Shown here in pieces: positions 52,896 to 61,987 of a stretch of DNA of 64,000 nucleotides (position 1 is the stretch's first letter; each line of letters starts with the position of its first letter). This stretch comes from Shewanella holmiensis (GTDB taxonomy: Bacteria > Pseudomonadota > Gammaproteobacteria > Enterobacterales > Shewanellaceae), in the NCBI RefSeq assembly GCF_025370255.1, contig NZ_JAMTCD010000014.1:44291-108290 (forward strand), read 5' to 3'. The notes below the pieces were generated by a model. It ran no database searches, had not been told where the DNA came from, and saw only the letters and a list, made by a program, of their open reading frames with translations. Both the position numbers and the translations under genes were made by a program.

Positions 52896-55289
52896 TTACT
52901 CCTGCAATAAATCACGGCAAATATGCACTAAATCAGATTGAACCGCTGCAGCAGTCACTTCACGCCCAGCGCCTGGACCACGAATAATTAATGGATTGCC
53001 CTGATAAAATGCACTGCGAATAACAAACACGTTATCCCCTGGGGTTAAGTTGGCATAAGGGTGGTTTCTATCCACCCATTGTATACCCACCTCGGCTTTG
53101 AGCTTGCCGCCAACTTTATCTAACGATGCAACATAACGCAGCACTTTGTTCTGCTCTGCTGCTGCCACATATTGCTGTAATAGCTCTGCATCCAGCTCAT
53201 CAATTCGTGCTAAAAAGTCTGCTAAAGTCAGCTCAGCTAAGGCATCAGGCACTAATGAGTTCAAGGCAATATCCTCTAACTCGATGGCAAGTCCTATTTC
53301 ACGAGCCAAAATAAGCAGTTTTCGTTGCATATCTCGTCCGGATAAATCATCGCGAGGATCGGGTTCAGTAATCCCTAAGCCTTTTGCTTCCAACACCAAT
53401 TCAGAAAATGACTTTTTACCGTCATAATTTTCAAACAACCAACATAAGGTTCCAGAGAAAATACCACCAACCGCTTCAATGGTATCCCCACTATTTCGTA
53501 GGTCGTTCAACGCATGTTGGATAGGTAAGCCTGCGCCACAACTGGCATTGTAACGCCAAAATAAACGTCGATTACACAGCTGCTGCTTTAGCTCGCGATA
53601 AAAAGGTAATGGCCCAGAGCCCGCTAATTTGTTAGCGCTAACCACATGAATACCACGGGCGAATAACTCAGGATATTGCAAGGTTAAACTGGCACTGGCG
53701 CTGATATCTAAAGCCACCACTTCATCACAAGACAGCTGCTCTAACTCGGCAAATAGTGAATCATATGTCCACTCACTAGCATGCTGTTCATACTGTTGTT
53801 TCCAGTTATCTAAATCGACACTCTGATCAGCAATGAATGCTTTTTGCGAACTGACTAAGCCGACCAACTCCACTGTAGCTTCTAAATCTTGATTCAAACC
53901 AAGACGGGCACGTTTGAATAAATCTATCCAGGCTTCACCAATATTGCCGACACCTAGCAATAATACGCCAATGCGCATTCTTGGGCCGGCACAACGGCGA
54001 TGTACCTTTTGTGTCAGTAAACTTACCTGACCTTGAGGTACCAGAGTCACTAAACTTAGGCCATCTTGATAAACAGGCTTTGCATCACGACTTAATAAAC
54101 GGGCAAAACTTTTGCGGTACAGCTCGGCATCGGCACTGACTAAAGCAACTAAACCCAAATCAGTTTGCACTTGTAACTCTTCAATACCTAATTCTAAGGT
54201 TTGTCTTGATAACAACGCCTGAACTTGCTTTTGACTTTCAAGGGTAAACGCCAATTCATATTTATGCTGCGCCAGAGACCAATAAGCTAACGGCGATAAG
54301 CCAGCTTGTCCTAACAACGCCAACAAGGGTTCCACATCTGCTGTCGCTTTAAAGCTAAATAGCACCACCTCATTCAAACTGGTCACCACAGGCGCGCTGG
54401 CCGAAGAACTTTGCGGCGCAATTAAAGTAAAATCAGTGTGCGAGGCATAACTAGAGCGTACCGCTAAACTCACTTCGGTATTAAATAAAGGCTGTAATGT
54501 CCGCGAGTGCAATACTGGCGAACCTAACTTAGCAAGCCGATCTGCTTCTGCCAATGACATGCTTTTTAATAACTTGGCATCGTTAATTTTGTTCGGATCT
54601 GCGTTAAAAACCCCTTCAACGTCAGTCCAAATAGTGACCCGGCCAATATCTGCCAAGCTGGCTATCAAGCTCGCGCTGAAATCTGAACCATTACGCCCTA
54701 ATAATAACGTTTCACCTTGGCTATTTGCGCAAATAAATCCGGTGATCACTAGCCGTTCATTGGGATGCGCCGCAAGCAAAGCCTGTACTTTGGCGCGAGA
54801 TTCATCAACTCGAATAATCGGCACTGCGCCTTCATCGGCGACAAGAATAGAGCAGGCATCAACATGCGATGATGCCACTCCAGATTCACGCAATAATGCC
54901 GCCATTAATCGTGCTGACCAACGCTCACCAAAACTCACCACATGACTGATTTGATATTCGTTGCGCTCTTCTAATGATAATAAGCTAATTAATTGTGATT
55001 TATCTGTCGACAAACGCTCACGTAAATCGCGAGCCTGTTCATTCGACAGTAACTGCTCAATCAAGGTTTGCTGGTAGCTAATAAGCACTTGCAATTCTTC
55101 TTGCCATAACTGGCCGGTATCTCGCAAATTCAACAGCTTATACAAAAAGTTGGTACTTTTGCCTGCGGCTGAAACAACAATTAAATCATCGCTATGACCA
55201 TGGGTAAGTAAAATGTGGGCTACTCGACGATAACAATCTGCATCTGCAAGACTTGAACCACCAAATTTATGTAAATGACCACGCGCCAT
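52896..55289 (-). CDS. metL: Bifunctional aspartokinase II / homoserine dehydrogenase II
   Basis: A 797-residue two-enzyme protein starting the aspartate pathway branch to methionine. The N-terminal aspartokinase is marked by KFGGSSLAD and GRNGSDFSAS; the central regulatory region follows; the C-terminal homoserine dehydrogenase has the NAD(P) fold GVLLLGVGNIGEAWIDL and catalytic region SANKLAG…GTLCWLFENYDG. Length is near E. coli MetL (810). AAGGAG precedes the ATG. It starts 21 bp after metB, forming metBL. Confidence 0.96.
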   Translation of the reverse strand: MARGHLHKFGGSSLADADCYRRVAHILLTHGHSDDLIVVSAAGKSTNFLYKLLNLRDTGQLWQEELQVLISYQQTLIEQLLSNEQARDLRERLSTDKSQLISLLSLEERNEYQISHVVSFGERWSARLMAALLRESGVASSHVDACSILVADEGAVPIIRVDESRAKVQALLAAHPNERLVITGFICANSQGETLLLGRNGSDFSASLIASLADIGRVTIWTDVEGVFNADPNKINDAKLLKSMSLAEADRLAKLGSPVLHSRTLQPLFNTEVSLAVRSSYASHTDFTLIAPQSSSASAPVVTSLNEVVLFSFKATADVEPLLALLGQAGLSPLAYWSLAQHKYELAFTLESQKQVQALLSRQTLELGIEELQVQTDLGLVALVSADAELYRKSFARLLSRDAKPVYQDGLSLVTLVPQGQVSLLTQKVHRRCAGPRMRIGVLLLGVGNIGEAWIDLFKRARLGLNQDLEATVELVGLVSSQKAFIADQSVDLDNWKQQYEQHASEWTYDSLFAELEQLSCDEVVALDISASASLTLQYPELFARGIHVVSANKLAGSGPLPFYRELKQQLCNRRLFWRYNASCGAGLPIQHALNDLRNSGDTIEAVGGIFSGTLCWLFENYDGKKSFSELVLEAKGLGITEPDPRDDLSGRDMQRKLLILAREIGLAIELEDIALNSLVPDALAELTLADFLARIDELDAELLQQYVAAAEQNKVLRYVASLDKVGGKLKAEVGIQWVDRNHPYANLTPGDNVFVIRSAFYQGNPLIIRGPGAGREVTAAAVQSDLVHICRDLLQE

Positions 55290-55310
55290 GTATTACTCCT
55301 TAAACGCCAA

Positions 55311-56483
55311 CTACAGCGCTGCTACTGCAGCTAATGCGGCTTCAATGTCAGCCGCTAAATCTTCACCATCTTCAATACCAACAGATAGTCTCAATAATGT
55401 ATCTTTAACGCCAGCCTCAAAGCGAGCCTGTGCATCCATTGCTCTATGGGTCATTGTGGCAGGAACGGCGACTAAACTTTCCACTCCGCCTAAACTTTCA
55501 GCAACACTGAATAGCGTTAGGGCATCGAGAAATGCCACTACTGCGGCTTCTCCACCTTTAAGCTCAAAACTTAACATGGCACCAAAACCTTGCTGTTGCT
55601 TGGCTGCAATGTCGTGACCTGGATGATCTTTTAATCCCGGATAATACACTTTATCAACCACATTGCTTTGCGTTAGCACATCAACAATGCGCTTGGCATT
55701 GGCTTGATGCTCACGAATACGCACCGCTAAAGTACGAATGCCGCGTAACGTTAAGTAACTGTCAAATGCCGACCCTGTTAACCCCAAGGTATTTGACCAC
55801 CAATGCAGTAACTCGCCAATTTCTGGGTCTTTAGCAACAACGGCACCGCCCACCACATCACTGTGACCATTAATATATTTGGTCGTAGAATGGATAACGA
55901 TATCAGCCCCTAAATTTAAAGGCTGCTGTAAAATCGGGGATAAAAAGGTGTTATCCACGGTAACCAAGGCGCCAACTTCTTTTGCTGCTGTGGCAATGGC
56001 TGCAATATCGACCACACGCAATAATGGATTAGATGGGGTTTCTAACCAGACCATTTTAGGTTTTTTGGCAATGGCTTCTGCTAACGCTGCAGCGTTAGTT
56101 TGATCAACAACAGCCAATTTAAACTGCCCTTTCTTGGCCAAATTAGTAAATAATCGGTAACTACCACCGTAGCAATCATGTGGCACAACCAATAAATCAT
56201 CTGGCCCGAGTAAATTGGTCACTAGGGTAATTGCAGCCATGCCGGTACAAGTTATCACGCCGGTAGCCCCTTGCTCTAACTTGGCTAAGGCTTCACCTAG
56301 AATGCAACGTGTTGGATTGCCTGAACGACTGTAATCAAACTCACGCGGATTTTTATGGCCATCAAAAGAATAATTGGTCGATAAATAAATTGGAGGGACA
56401 ACTGCGCCATATTGTGTGTCACTTTCAATACCCTGACGAACTGCAACAGTGGCATTGCTATGTTGTTTACAAGACTTGGTCAT
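55311..56483 (-). CDS. metB: Cystathionine gamma-synthase MetB
   Basis: A 390-residue PLP enzyme joining activated homoserine with cysteine. Signatures: YSRSGNPTRCILGEALAKLEQG, DNTFLSPILQQPL and the PLP Lys in HSTTKYINGHSDVVGG. AGGAATC is a good ribosome-binding site. It leads the metBL operon and is divergent from metJ, with met boxes in the shared promoter region. Confidence 0.95.
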   Translation of the reverse strand: MTKSCKQHSNATVAVRQGIESDTQYGAVVPPIYLSTNYSFDGHKNPREFDYSRSGNPTRCILGEALAKLEQGATGVITCTGMAAITLVTNLLGPDDLLVVPHDCYGGSYRLFTNLAKKGQFKLAVVDQTNAAALAEAIAKKPKMVWLETPSNPLLRVVDIAAIATAAKEVGALVTVDNTFLSPILQQPLNLGADIVIHSTTKYINGHSDVVGGAVVAKDPEIGELLHWWSNTLGLTGSAFDSYLTLRGIRTLAVRIREHQANAKRIVDVLTQSNVVDKVYYPGLKDHPGHDIAAKQQQGFGAMLSFELKGGEAAVVAFLDALTLFSVAESLGGVESLVAVPATMTHRAMDAQARFEAGVKDTLLRLSVGIEDGEDLAADIEAALAAVAAL

Positions 56484-56514
56484 GATTGATTCCTAACATT
56501 ACGAACACACAAAG

Positions 56515-56599
56515 AGATGTCTAGATGGCTAAATTTACCTAACTGAAGCGCTCAGGTCAACAGAAATAGACGTTTAGACGTCTAAACATAAAGAAATCT
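56515..56599. promoter_or_regulatory. Two met box clusters in the metB-metJ promoter region
   Basis: Cluster 1: agatgtct (56515-56522) and agatggct (56523-56530). Cluster 2: agacgttt (56568-56575), the perfect agacgtct (56576-56583), aaacataa and agaaatct (to 56599). They serve divergent metBL and metJ, so MetJ is probably autoregulated. Confidence 0.85.
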
Positions 56600-56690
56600 A
56601 TTTGCAATGTGCACTAAAACACAGCAATAATTTGACTAGAAACTTTAAGGGTTTAAAATCTGCACCGAATTTAAAGTAAAGGGTGAGTTA

Positions 56691-57005
56691 ATGACTGAGT
56701 GGAATGGCGACTATATTAGCCCATATGCCGAGCACGGCAAGAAGAATGAACAAGTAAAAAAAATCACAGTTTCAATTCCGTTAAAAGTTTTGAAAGTACT
56801 GACAGATGAGCGTACTCGCCGTCAGGTAAATAATTTACGTCACGCGACAAATAGTGAATTACTGTGTGAAGCTTTTTTACATGCTTATACGGGCCAACCT
56901 TTGCCTGATGATCATGACTTATCAAAAGATGAGCCAGACAGTATCCCACGTGAAGCGAAAGCATTGATGGACCAAATGGGTATTGAATGGGAAGACTTAG
57001 AGTAA
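56691..57005 (+). CDS. metJ: Methionine repressor MetJ
   Basis: A 104-residue ribbon-helix-helix repressor, the exact family length; it binds met boxes with SAM as corepressor. The DNA-binding ribbon is [40 protein letters not shown]. It is divergent from metBL. A hairpin with a T-rich tail follows. Confidence 0.96.
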   Translation: MTEWNGDYISPYAEHGKKNEQVKKITVSIPLKVLKVLTDERTRRQVNNLRHATNSELLCEAFLHAYTGQPLPDDHDLSKDEPDSIPREAKALMDQMGIEWEDLE

Positions 57006-57042
57006 TTAATCACTTTTAAGTCATTTCACACCCGCTATTCAT

Positions 57043-57100
57043 TCCATCAAGATGAATATCCTGCTTTGTCAGGGTAGTTATCTTGGTGGAATTTTGTTTT
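57043..57100 (+). terminator. Likely terminator of metJ
   Basis: An 11-bp stem with one G-T pair (57043-57053 / 57080-57090), a 26-nt loop and T-rich tail attttgtttt. Confidence 0.65.
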
Positions 57101-57177
57101 AGACACTATCAAATTCTTGATAACCATCAACAGAAAATGTTTGTGTTAAAAATGCGCGTAAAATAAGAGCCATAGCA

Positions 57178-57909
57178 ATGCCATTTATCGACCCCACCAC
57201 CTTAATACTTGCCTCACTGATTATCTTTTGCGGCGCGTTAACCCAAAGCTTAATCGGTTTTGGTTTAGCCGTAGTCGCCAGTCCTTTACTGTATATTGTC
57301 GACCCACAACTAGTGCCAGTGCCAGTGATTGTAATGGGGTTTGCGATTTCACTGATGACCTTATTCAGAGAACGTAGCCACCTAGAATTTAATGGGCTGC
57401 AATATGCGTTACTTGGCAGAGTTCCGGGCGGTTTTTTAGGCGCAAGCTTATTATTGCTTGCCCCTCAACCCATATTAGGTCTTGCTATTGCTGGCATTGT
57501 ATTTACCGCAGTGTTACTGAGTATTTTTAAATTATCCGCACCAGTGAATCGGATAACCTTATTTATTGCGGGTATTGTTTCAGGTATTTTTGGCAATATC
57601 GCCGCTATAGGTGGGCCGCCAATGGCCATTTTATTAGCTGGAAAAGACGCTAGCCAATTTAGGGCTGCACTATCAGCCTTTTTTATCTTTAGCTCTATGA
57701 TTGCTTTAGCAATTTTAGCCATCGTCGGTTTGGTTGAAGTGAAGCACATTTGGCTTTCTTTAATGCTACTACCATCAGTATTAGCAGGATATATGATTGC
57801 CGGACGCATTGTCGGTAAAGTAGATAAGGACAAAACCCGTAAAGCCACCCTAATATTGTGCACCCTGAGTGCGCTACTATTAACGGTAAAGTCTTTGAAT
57901 CAAATATAA
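57178..57909 (+). CDS. TSUP family permease (TauE/SafE type)
   Basis: A 243-residue inner-membrane protein with about eight helices. The two-repeat family motifs are GFGLAVVASPLLYIVDP…VPVIVMGFAIS near the N-terminus and GIFGNIAAIGGPPMAILLAGKD in the second half. TSUP members export sulfite, sulfonates or related anions. A link to the neighbouring methionine/sulfur genes is possible but not shown. AAGAG precedes the ATG. Confidence 0.88.
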   Translation: MPFIDPTTLILASLIIFCGALTQSLIGFGLAVVASPLLYIVDPQLVPVPVIVMGFAISLMTLFRERSHLEFNGLQYALLGRVPGGFLGASLLLLAPQPILGLAIAGIVFTAVLLSIFKLSAPVNRITLFIAGIVSGIFGNIAAIGGPPMAILLAGKDASQFRAALSAFFIFSSMIALAILAIVGLVEVKHIWLSLMLLPSVLAGYMIAGRIVGKVDKDKTRKATLILCTLSALLLTVKSLNQI

Positions 57910-58262
57910 CCCCCACCATACTGACTTAGCTGATCCCATCGGGTGTCAGCAGCCAAAAATCCTGCTTTATATACTCCCCCTTAAAATAATGTGCTGGCAT
58001 TGAAAATTAAATTGCACTTAAATCGTCATTTGGGCGTATGTGACCATAGAGCTGATGACGACTTTACCCACCAATAAACATAGTCAAAATGTGCAAGTTT
58101 GATTATTCATTGCTAAAATTTATCAACATTTAACATTTTATGAAGATAAATTAGCAATATAAATTGCATTGTATTTTTAATGTTAACAATGATAGTTTGA
58201 TTCTTAACTATAAAAATAAATCTAGAATTTCATCTAAAATCGGATGTGAAGGTGGTTAAACA
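57910..58262. other. Promoter region of the type I secretion operon
   Basis: About 350 bp with no gene. The 3' half is very AT-rich. A long-range inverted pair tcgtcat / atgacga sits around 58021-58063. AAGGTGG is just upstream of the first ABC gene. Confidence 0.45.
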
Positions 58263-59915
58263 ATGTTTCAAAACTTCAGTTTATTGACACAAAACAAATT
58301 ATCATCTGAGCTGCTTTTATCTTCGGTATTTATCAATATCCTTTCTCTAGCACTTCCCTTTACCATGTTGCAAATTTATGACCGCATATTGCCCAATGAA
58401 GCCTATGGTACTGCGGTAGTTTTAGTGGTCGGTGTTGGTATAGCAATTTTACTTGAACTGCTGCTGCGTTATGCTCGTAGTTGGTTATTGGCAAGCTCTG
58501 CCGCCAATTACGAATTAACCACGATTTCTAAGCTGGTCGACAGCCTAATGAAAGCCGATTATCACCATATGGAATCTTTGGGCTCTGGCGCAATAGCGCA
58601 AGGATTAAAAGGCGTCGGAGAAATGCGCGAGGTGTATTCGGGTCAAGCGGCTGTTGCTATGATGGACTTGCCATTTGTGATGATATTTTTAGGTTTAGTG
58701 GCTTACATTGGCGGCCCTTTGGTTTTTATCCCCATTTTAGTATGGTTAATTGCTGGGGTAAGAGTGTGGCAAATTGGCCAAAAGCTCTCAAATACAACTA
58801 GTAAATTAAATATCAGTGAGAATGAGCGTACTCAGTTACTTATGTTGGTGCTGTCTGGCTTAACAACCGCAAAATCGATGGCGCTAGAGTCACGTGTAAC
58901 TTATGCCTATAAAAAAGTTAACCATCAACGTTTAGCTCAACAAAACGAGATTGATTGGCTATCTTCTAAACTTCAAGAGGTGATTCAAGGAGCTGCGCAG
59001 CTCACCACTTTGGCGCTAGTCCTTATAGGATGTTTAGAAGTGCTTAATGGTAATCTCACCACAGGTGGACTTGCCGCTTGCTCAATTTTAGCAGGTCGCG
59101 CCGTTGCACCACTTAGCGCGATTGGGAGTTTAAGGGCTAAAATAATTAATGCTCAACATGCAATGTTAGAGGTCAATGCATTGATTGACGCACCTCAAGA
59201 GTCATTTAATGCAAGCCAGATGTACCAGCAAAAACTGCCTATAGGCCCAATTCGCTTTGAGCATGTCAGCGCAAAACAGACTGGAGCAAAACTCAGCGAT
59301 ATCAATATTGAAATCCCTTCCGGCAGTATAGTTAACGTGACCTCAAACCCACTGACTCATGCCAGCTTAATGCTCAGTAGTATTGGCGCGTTTCATCAAG
59401 TTAATCAGGGCCAAATTACCATAGCTGGTATTGCGCTAAACGATCATGTTGGTTTTGAGTTTCGACAATCCATTAGTTATGTTCCCCCCTGGGCAACATT
59501 ATTATCGGGTTCTATTTTGGAAAACATGACCCTATTTCGCCATGAACGAGAAGCCTATGCGATGGAATTAGCCGATAAGTTAGGTTTGTCAGCAACCATC
59601 GCCCAGCTACCGGCCGGGTACCAAACATTAGTTGCCAACAATAACAGCCAAATGCTCAACAAAGGAGCCATCAAACTGATCTCCTTAGTCAGAGCGTTTT
59701 CCCAATCACCTTCTATTTTATTGCTTGATCAACCTATGGTGTCACTGGATACTGACTCCCAGCAGCGTTTGCTAGCACTTTTACAAGAATACCGAGGTGA
59801 AATGACAATTATTATCGCTTCTTATTTTGATGAAATTGCACAGTTGAGTGATTTTTGTATTGATATATCTCAACATGGGCACGCAACCCTAGTGAACAAA
59901 CCGGGGGCAAACTAA
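58263..59915 (+). CDS. ABC exporter half-transporter with a degenerate nucleotide-binding domain (type I secretion)
   Basis: A 550-residue protein: six-helix exporter domain (about 15-310) starting LPFTMLQIYDRILPNEAYGTA, as in LapB/HlyB-type T1SS permeases, then an ABC domain (about 325-550) with key motifs ruined. The Walker A position reads TSNPLTHAS (360-368) with no Gly-Lys-Thr, the signature is LNKGAIK (465-471), Walker B is LLLDQP (486-491) with Gln for the catalytic Glu, and the H-loop His is Tyr (ASYFDE). Membrane and overall fold appear intact, so this is probably a non-hydrolysing partner, not a pseudogene. It shares a TAATG junction with the next ABC gene. Confidence 0.88.
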   Translation: MFQNFSLLTQNKLSSELLLSSVFINILSLALPFTMLQIYDRILPNEAYGTAVVLVVGVGIAILLELLLRYARSWLLASSAANYELTTISKLVDSLMKADYHHMESLGSGAIAQGLKGVGEMREVYSGQAAVAMMDLPFVMIFLGLVAYIGGPLVFIPILVWLIAGVRVWQIGQKLSNTTSKLNISENERTQLLMLVLSGLTTAKSMALESRVTYAYKKVNHQRLAQQNEIDWLSSKLQEVIQGAAQLTTLALVLIGCLEVLNGNLTTGGLAACSILAGRAVAPLSAIGSLRAKIINAQHAMLEVNALIDAPQESFNASQMYQQKLPIGPIRFEHVSAKQTGAKLSDINIEIPSGSIVNVTSNPLTHASLMLSSIGAFHQVNQGQITIAGIALNDHVGFEFRQSISYVPPWATLLSGSILENMTLFRHEREAYAMELADKLGLSATIAQLPAGYQTLVANNNSQMLNKGAIKLISLVRAFSQSPSILLLDQPMVSLDTDSQQRLLALLQEYRGEMTIIIASYFDEIAQLSDFCIDISQHGHATLVNKPGAN

Positions 59916-61987
59916 TGACAACACCAGAACAAACCTTGTGTCCCAAATCACTGTTAATCAGACTATTTAATCAATTAGGATTGAATGGACAAGCAAAAAA
60001 CATCGAAAAAAGTGATATAAAAAATCAGATTACCTATTTAGAAACTTATATATTACTTAAAAAGCACCATGTAGGTTTAATGGTACAAGCCATAGATAAA
60101 CATCAGCTGATTAATACAATCCATCCATTTTTACTGCTTCCTGAGCAAGGTGAGCCGTTGATTGCTAGGCGTAGCAATCATCAATTTCAATATTTAGATG
60201 TTCAGAATCAATGGCAAATGCTGCCTGCTTTGCCTCATGATGGCCGTGTTTTTATCATTGAAAGCTTGCCATCTATGAGTAAAAAAGTCAGTGCTTTTGC
60301 AGCACACTTTAAAAAACAGACCAAATGGTATCAGCCTGTCTTTTGGTTAAGCTTACTCTCTAGCTTAACAGGTTTGGCAGTTCCACTATTTACGATGGCC
60401 GTTTATGACAGAGTTATTGGTGGGCAGACCCCCGAGATTTTACCCACTATAGCCCTAGGAGCCTTGATGGCTTTGATTATTCTAGTATCTAGCCGGCTTA
60501 TAAGGGCCAATATTGTCGCGACTAGCAGTAACCGATTTGCTCGTGACTTGTCAGGCATGACGTTTAATCGATTATTGAGTATGCCGTTAATGGTGCTTTC
60601 TCGAGTTGGACTATCCAGTCATATAGCCAGAATACGTAACGCAGAGAAGGTCCGCAGTGTAATTGCAGGACCAGGCGGTGCTGGATTAATTGATCTTCCT
60701 TTTACAATAATTGCTTTTGTTGCGATTCTTCTCTTGGCGGGCTGGTTAGTGCTAGTCCCTATTGGAATGCTGATTTTGTTTTATTTAATCATGAAAGCGA
60801 TGAATAAATTTACTCAGGCAGCGACACCGACCATCAGCAATGAATACCAGAATAGTCTAAATGAACTTGCCAAAAACTTGTTACAACTTAAAGCTTCAGG
60901 CGAAACCGATGGCTGGCATACCCAGTTTTTACGAAGGGCAAAAGAAAACTGTCGACAAAACTTTTTGTATGCCAAACGCAATGGACTAAATGCAGCAGTA
61001 GCCCATGCGATGGGGCTTTTCACTGCTTTGATTACCGTGTTCACCGGTATCTTCTTAGTGCTTAATCAAAGTATTTCTTCCGGTGCGCTTATAGCCTGCA
61101 CCATGTTAATTTGGCGTATTACGGGTCCTGCGCAATTAGCTTTTGCATCCAAACAAAAACTGGACATGATAAAAAGCACGGTACAACAATTTGACCGTTT
61201 TATGGAGGTCACCACCGAATTTAATGAACTCAGATTAGATTCGCCAAATTTAGAAAAAGCACCGTCATTGTCACTCAAACATCTCACCTTACGCTATAGT
61301 GCAGAGACTGAGCCGGCACTTTCAGGGATTACATTTGATATAGAAGCGGGCGAAACGGTTGCCATTATTGGCCCCAACGGATGTGGAAAAACCACCTTAT
61401 TATTATCCGCTATTGGCGTTATTGATGCTCAAGCGGGCTACGTGACTATTAATAATAAAAACCTCAAGCAATTTGACCCTGAAATATTCCGTCAATGGGC
61501 AGCATTTAGTCCCACAAACAGTGAGTTTTTACCCGGTTCATTGGCGTACAATTTACGCCTAGCCAAACCTGATGCTAGCGATGAACAACTTAAACAGGCA
61601 TTAATTGATGCGGGTGGAGAAGCCTTATTATCAGCGTTAGATAATGATCTAAATGCCAATTTATTTAGCCGCGGCACCAGTATGTTCTCGGCGGTAGAGG
61701 GGGGTTATATCAGTCTTGCGCGTGCACTACTTAAACAGTCGCCGCTATTAGTAATGGACGAACCTATCGCCAACCGTAACCCTCACGCTAAAACAGCCTT
61801 CATCAACACGCTGACCAAATTGAAAGGGAGCACCACCATTTTGTTCACAACCCATGATCAGGAATTGATCCAATATGCAGATAAAGTGGTCATTTTAGAT
61901 AAAGGAAGTGTGGTTTATGCTGGTCCCATTCCAAGTAATAACCCAGAAATCAGTAAAGATTCAGCTTCAACATTGGAGACACAATAA
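59915..61987 (+). CDS. ABC exporter with intact Walker motifs (type I secretion), N-terminal C39-like domain
   Basis: A 690-residue protein. Residues about 1-125 look like a C39-like domain without the catalytic Cys (substrate docking in T1SS), then six helices (about 135-430) and an ABC domain. Walker A is GPNGCGKT (486-493), Walker B LLVMDEP with catalytic Glu616, H-loop His647 (FTTHDQE). The signature region reads FSAVEGGYISLARAL (591-605) rather than LSGGQ, and the Q-loop has Thr (SPTNSEFLPGS). It likely pairs with the preceding degenerate subunit. Start overlaps by one base (TAATG) and the same junction leads to the HlyD gene. Confidence 0.9.
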   Translation: MTTPEQTLCPKSLLIRLFNQLGLNGQAKNIEKSDIKNQITYLETYILLKKHHVGLMVQAIDKHQLINTIHPFLLLPEQGEPLIARRSNHQFQYLDVQNQWQMLPALPHDGRVFIIESLPSMSKKVSAFAAHFKKQTKWYQPVFWLSLLSSLTGLAVPLFTMAVYDRVIGGQTPEILPTIALGALMALIILVSSRLIRANIVATSSNRFARDLSGMTFNRLLSMPLMVLSRVGLSSHIARIRNAEKVRSVIAGPGGAGLIDLPFTIIAFVAILLLAGWLVLVPIGMLILFYLIMKAMNKFTQAATPTISNEYQNSLNELAKNLLQLKASGETDGWHTQFLRRAKENCRQNFLYAKRNGLNAAVAHAMGLFTALITVFTGIFLVLNQSISSGALIACTMLIWRITGPAQLAFASKQKLDMIKSTVQQFDRFMEVTTEFNELRLDSPNLEKAPSLSLKHLTLRYSAETEPALSGITFDIEAGETVAIIGPNGCGKTTLLLSAIGVIDAQAGYVTINNKNLKQFDPEIFRQWAAFSPTNSEFLPGSLAYNLRLAKPDASDEQLKQALIDAGGEALLSALDNDLNANLFSRGTSMFSAVEGGYISLARALLKQSPLLVMDEPIANRNPHAKTAFINTLTKLKGSTTILFTTHDQELIQYADKVVILDKGSVVYAGPIPSNNPEISKDSASTLETQ

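Noticed and set aside
58263..59915. First ABC gene as a pseudogene
   Set aside because: The frame is full length, coupled on both sides by precise junctions, and the membrane domain is well preserved, so a functional non-hydrolysing subunit is more likely than decay.
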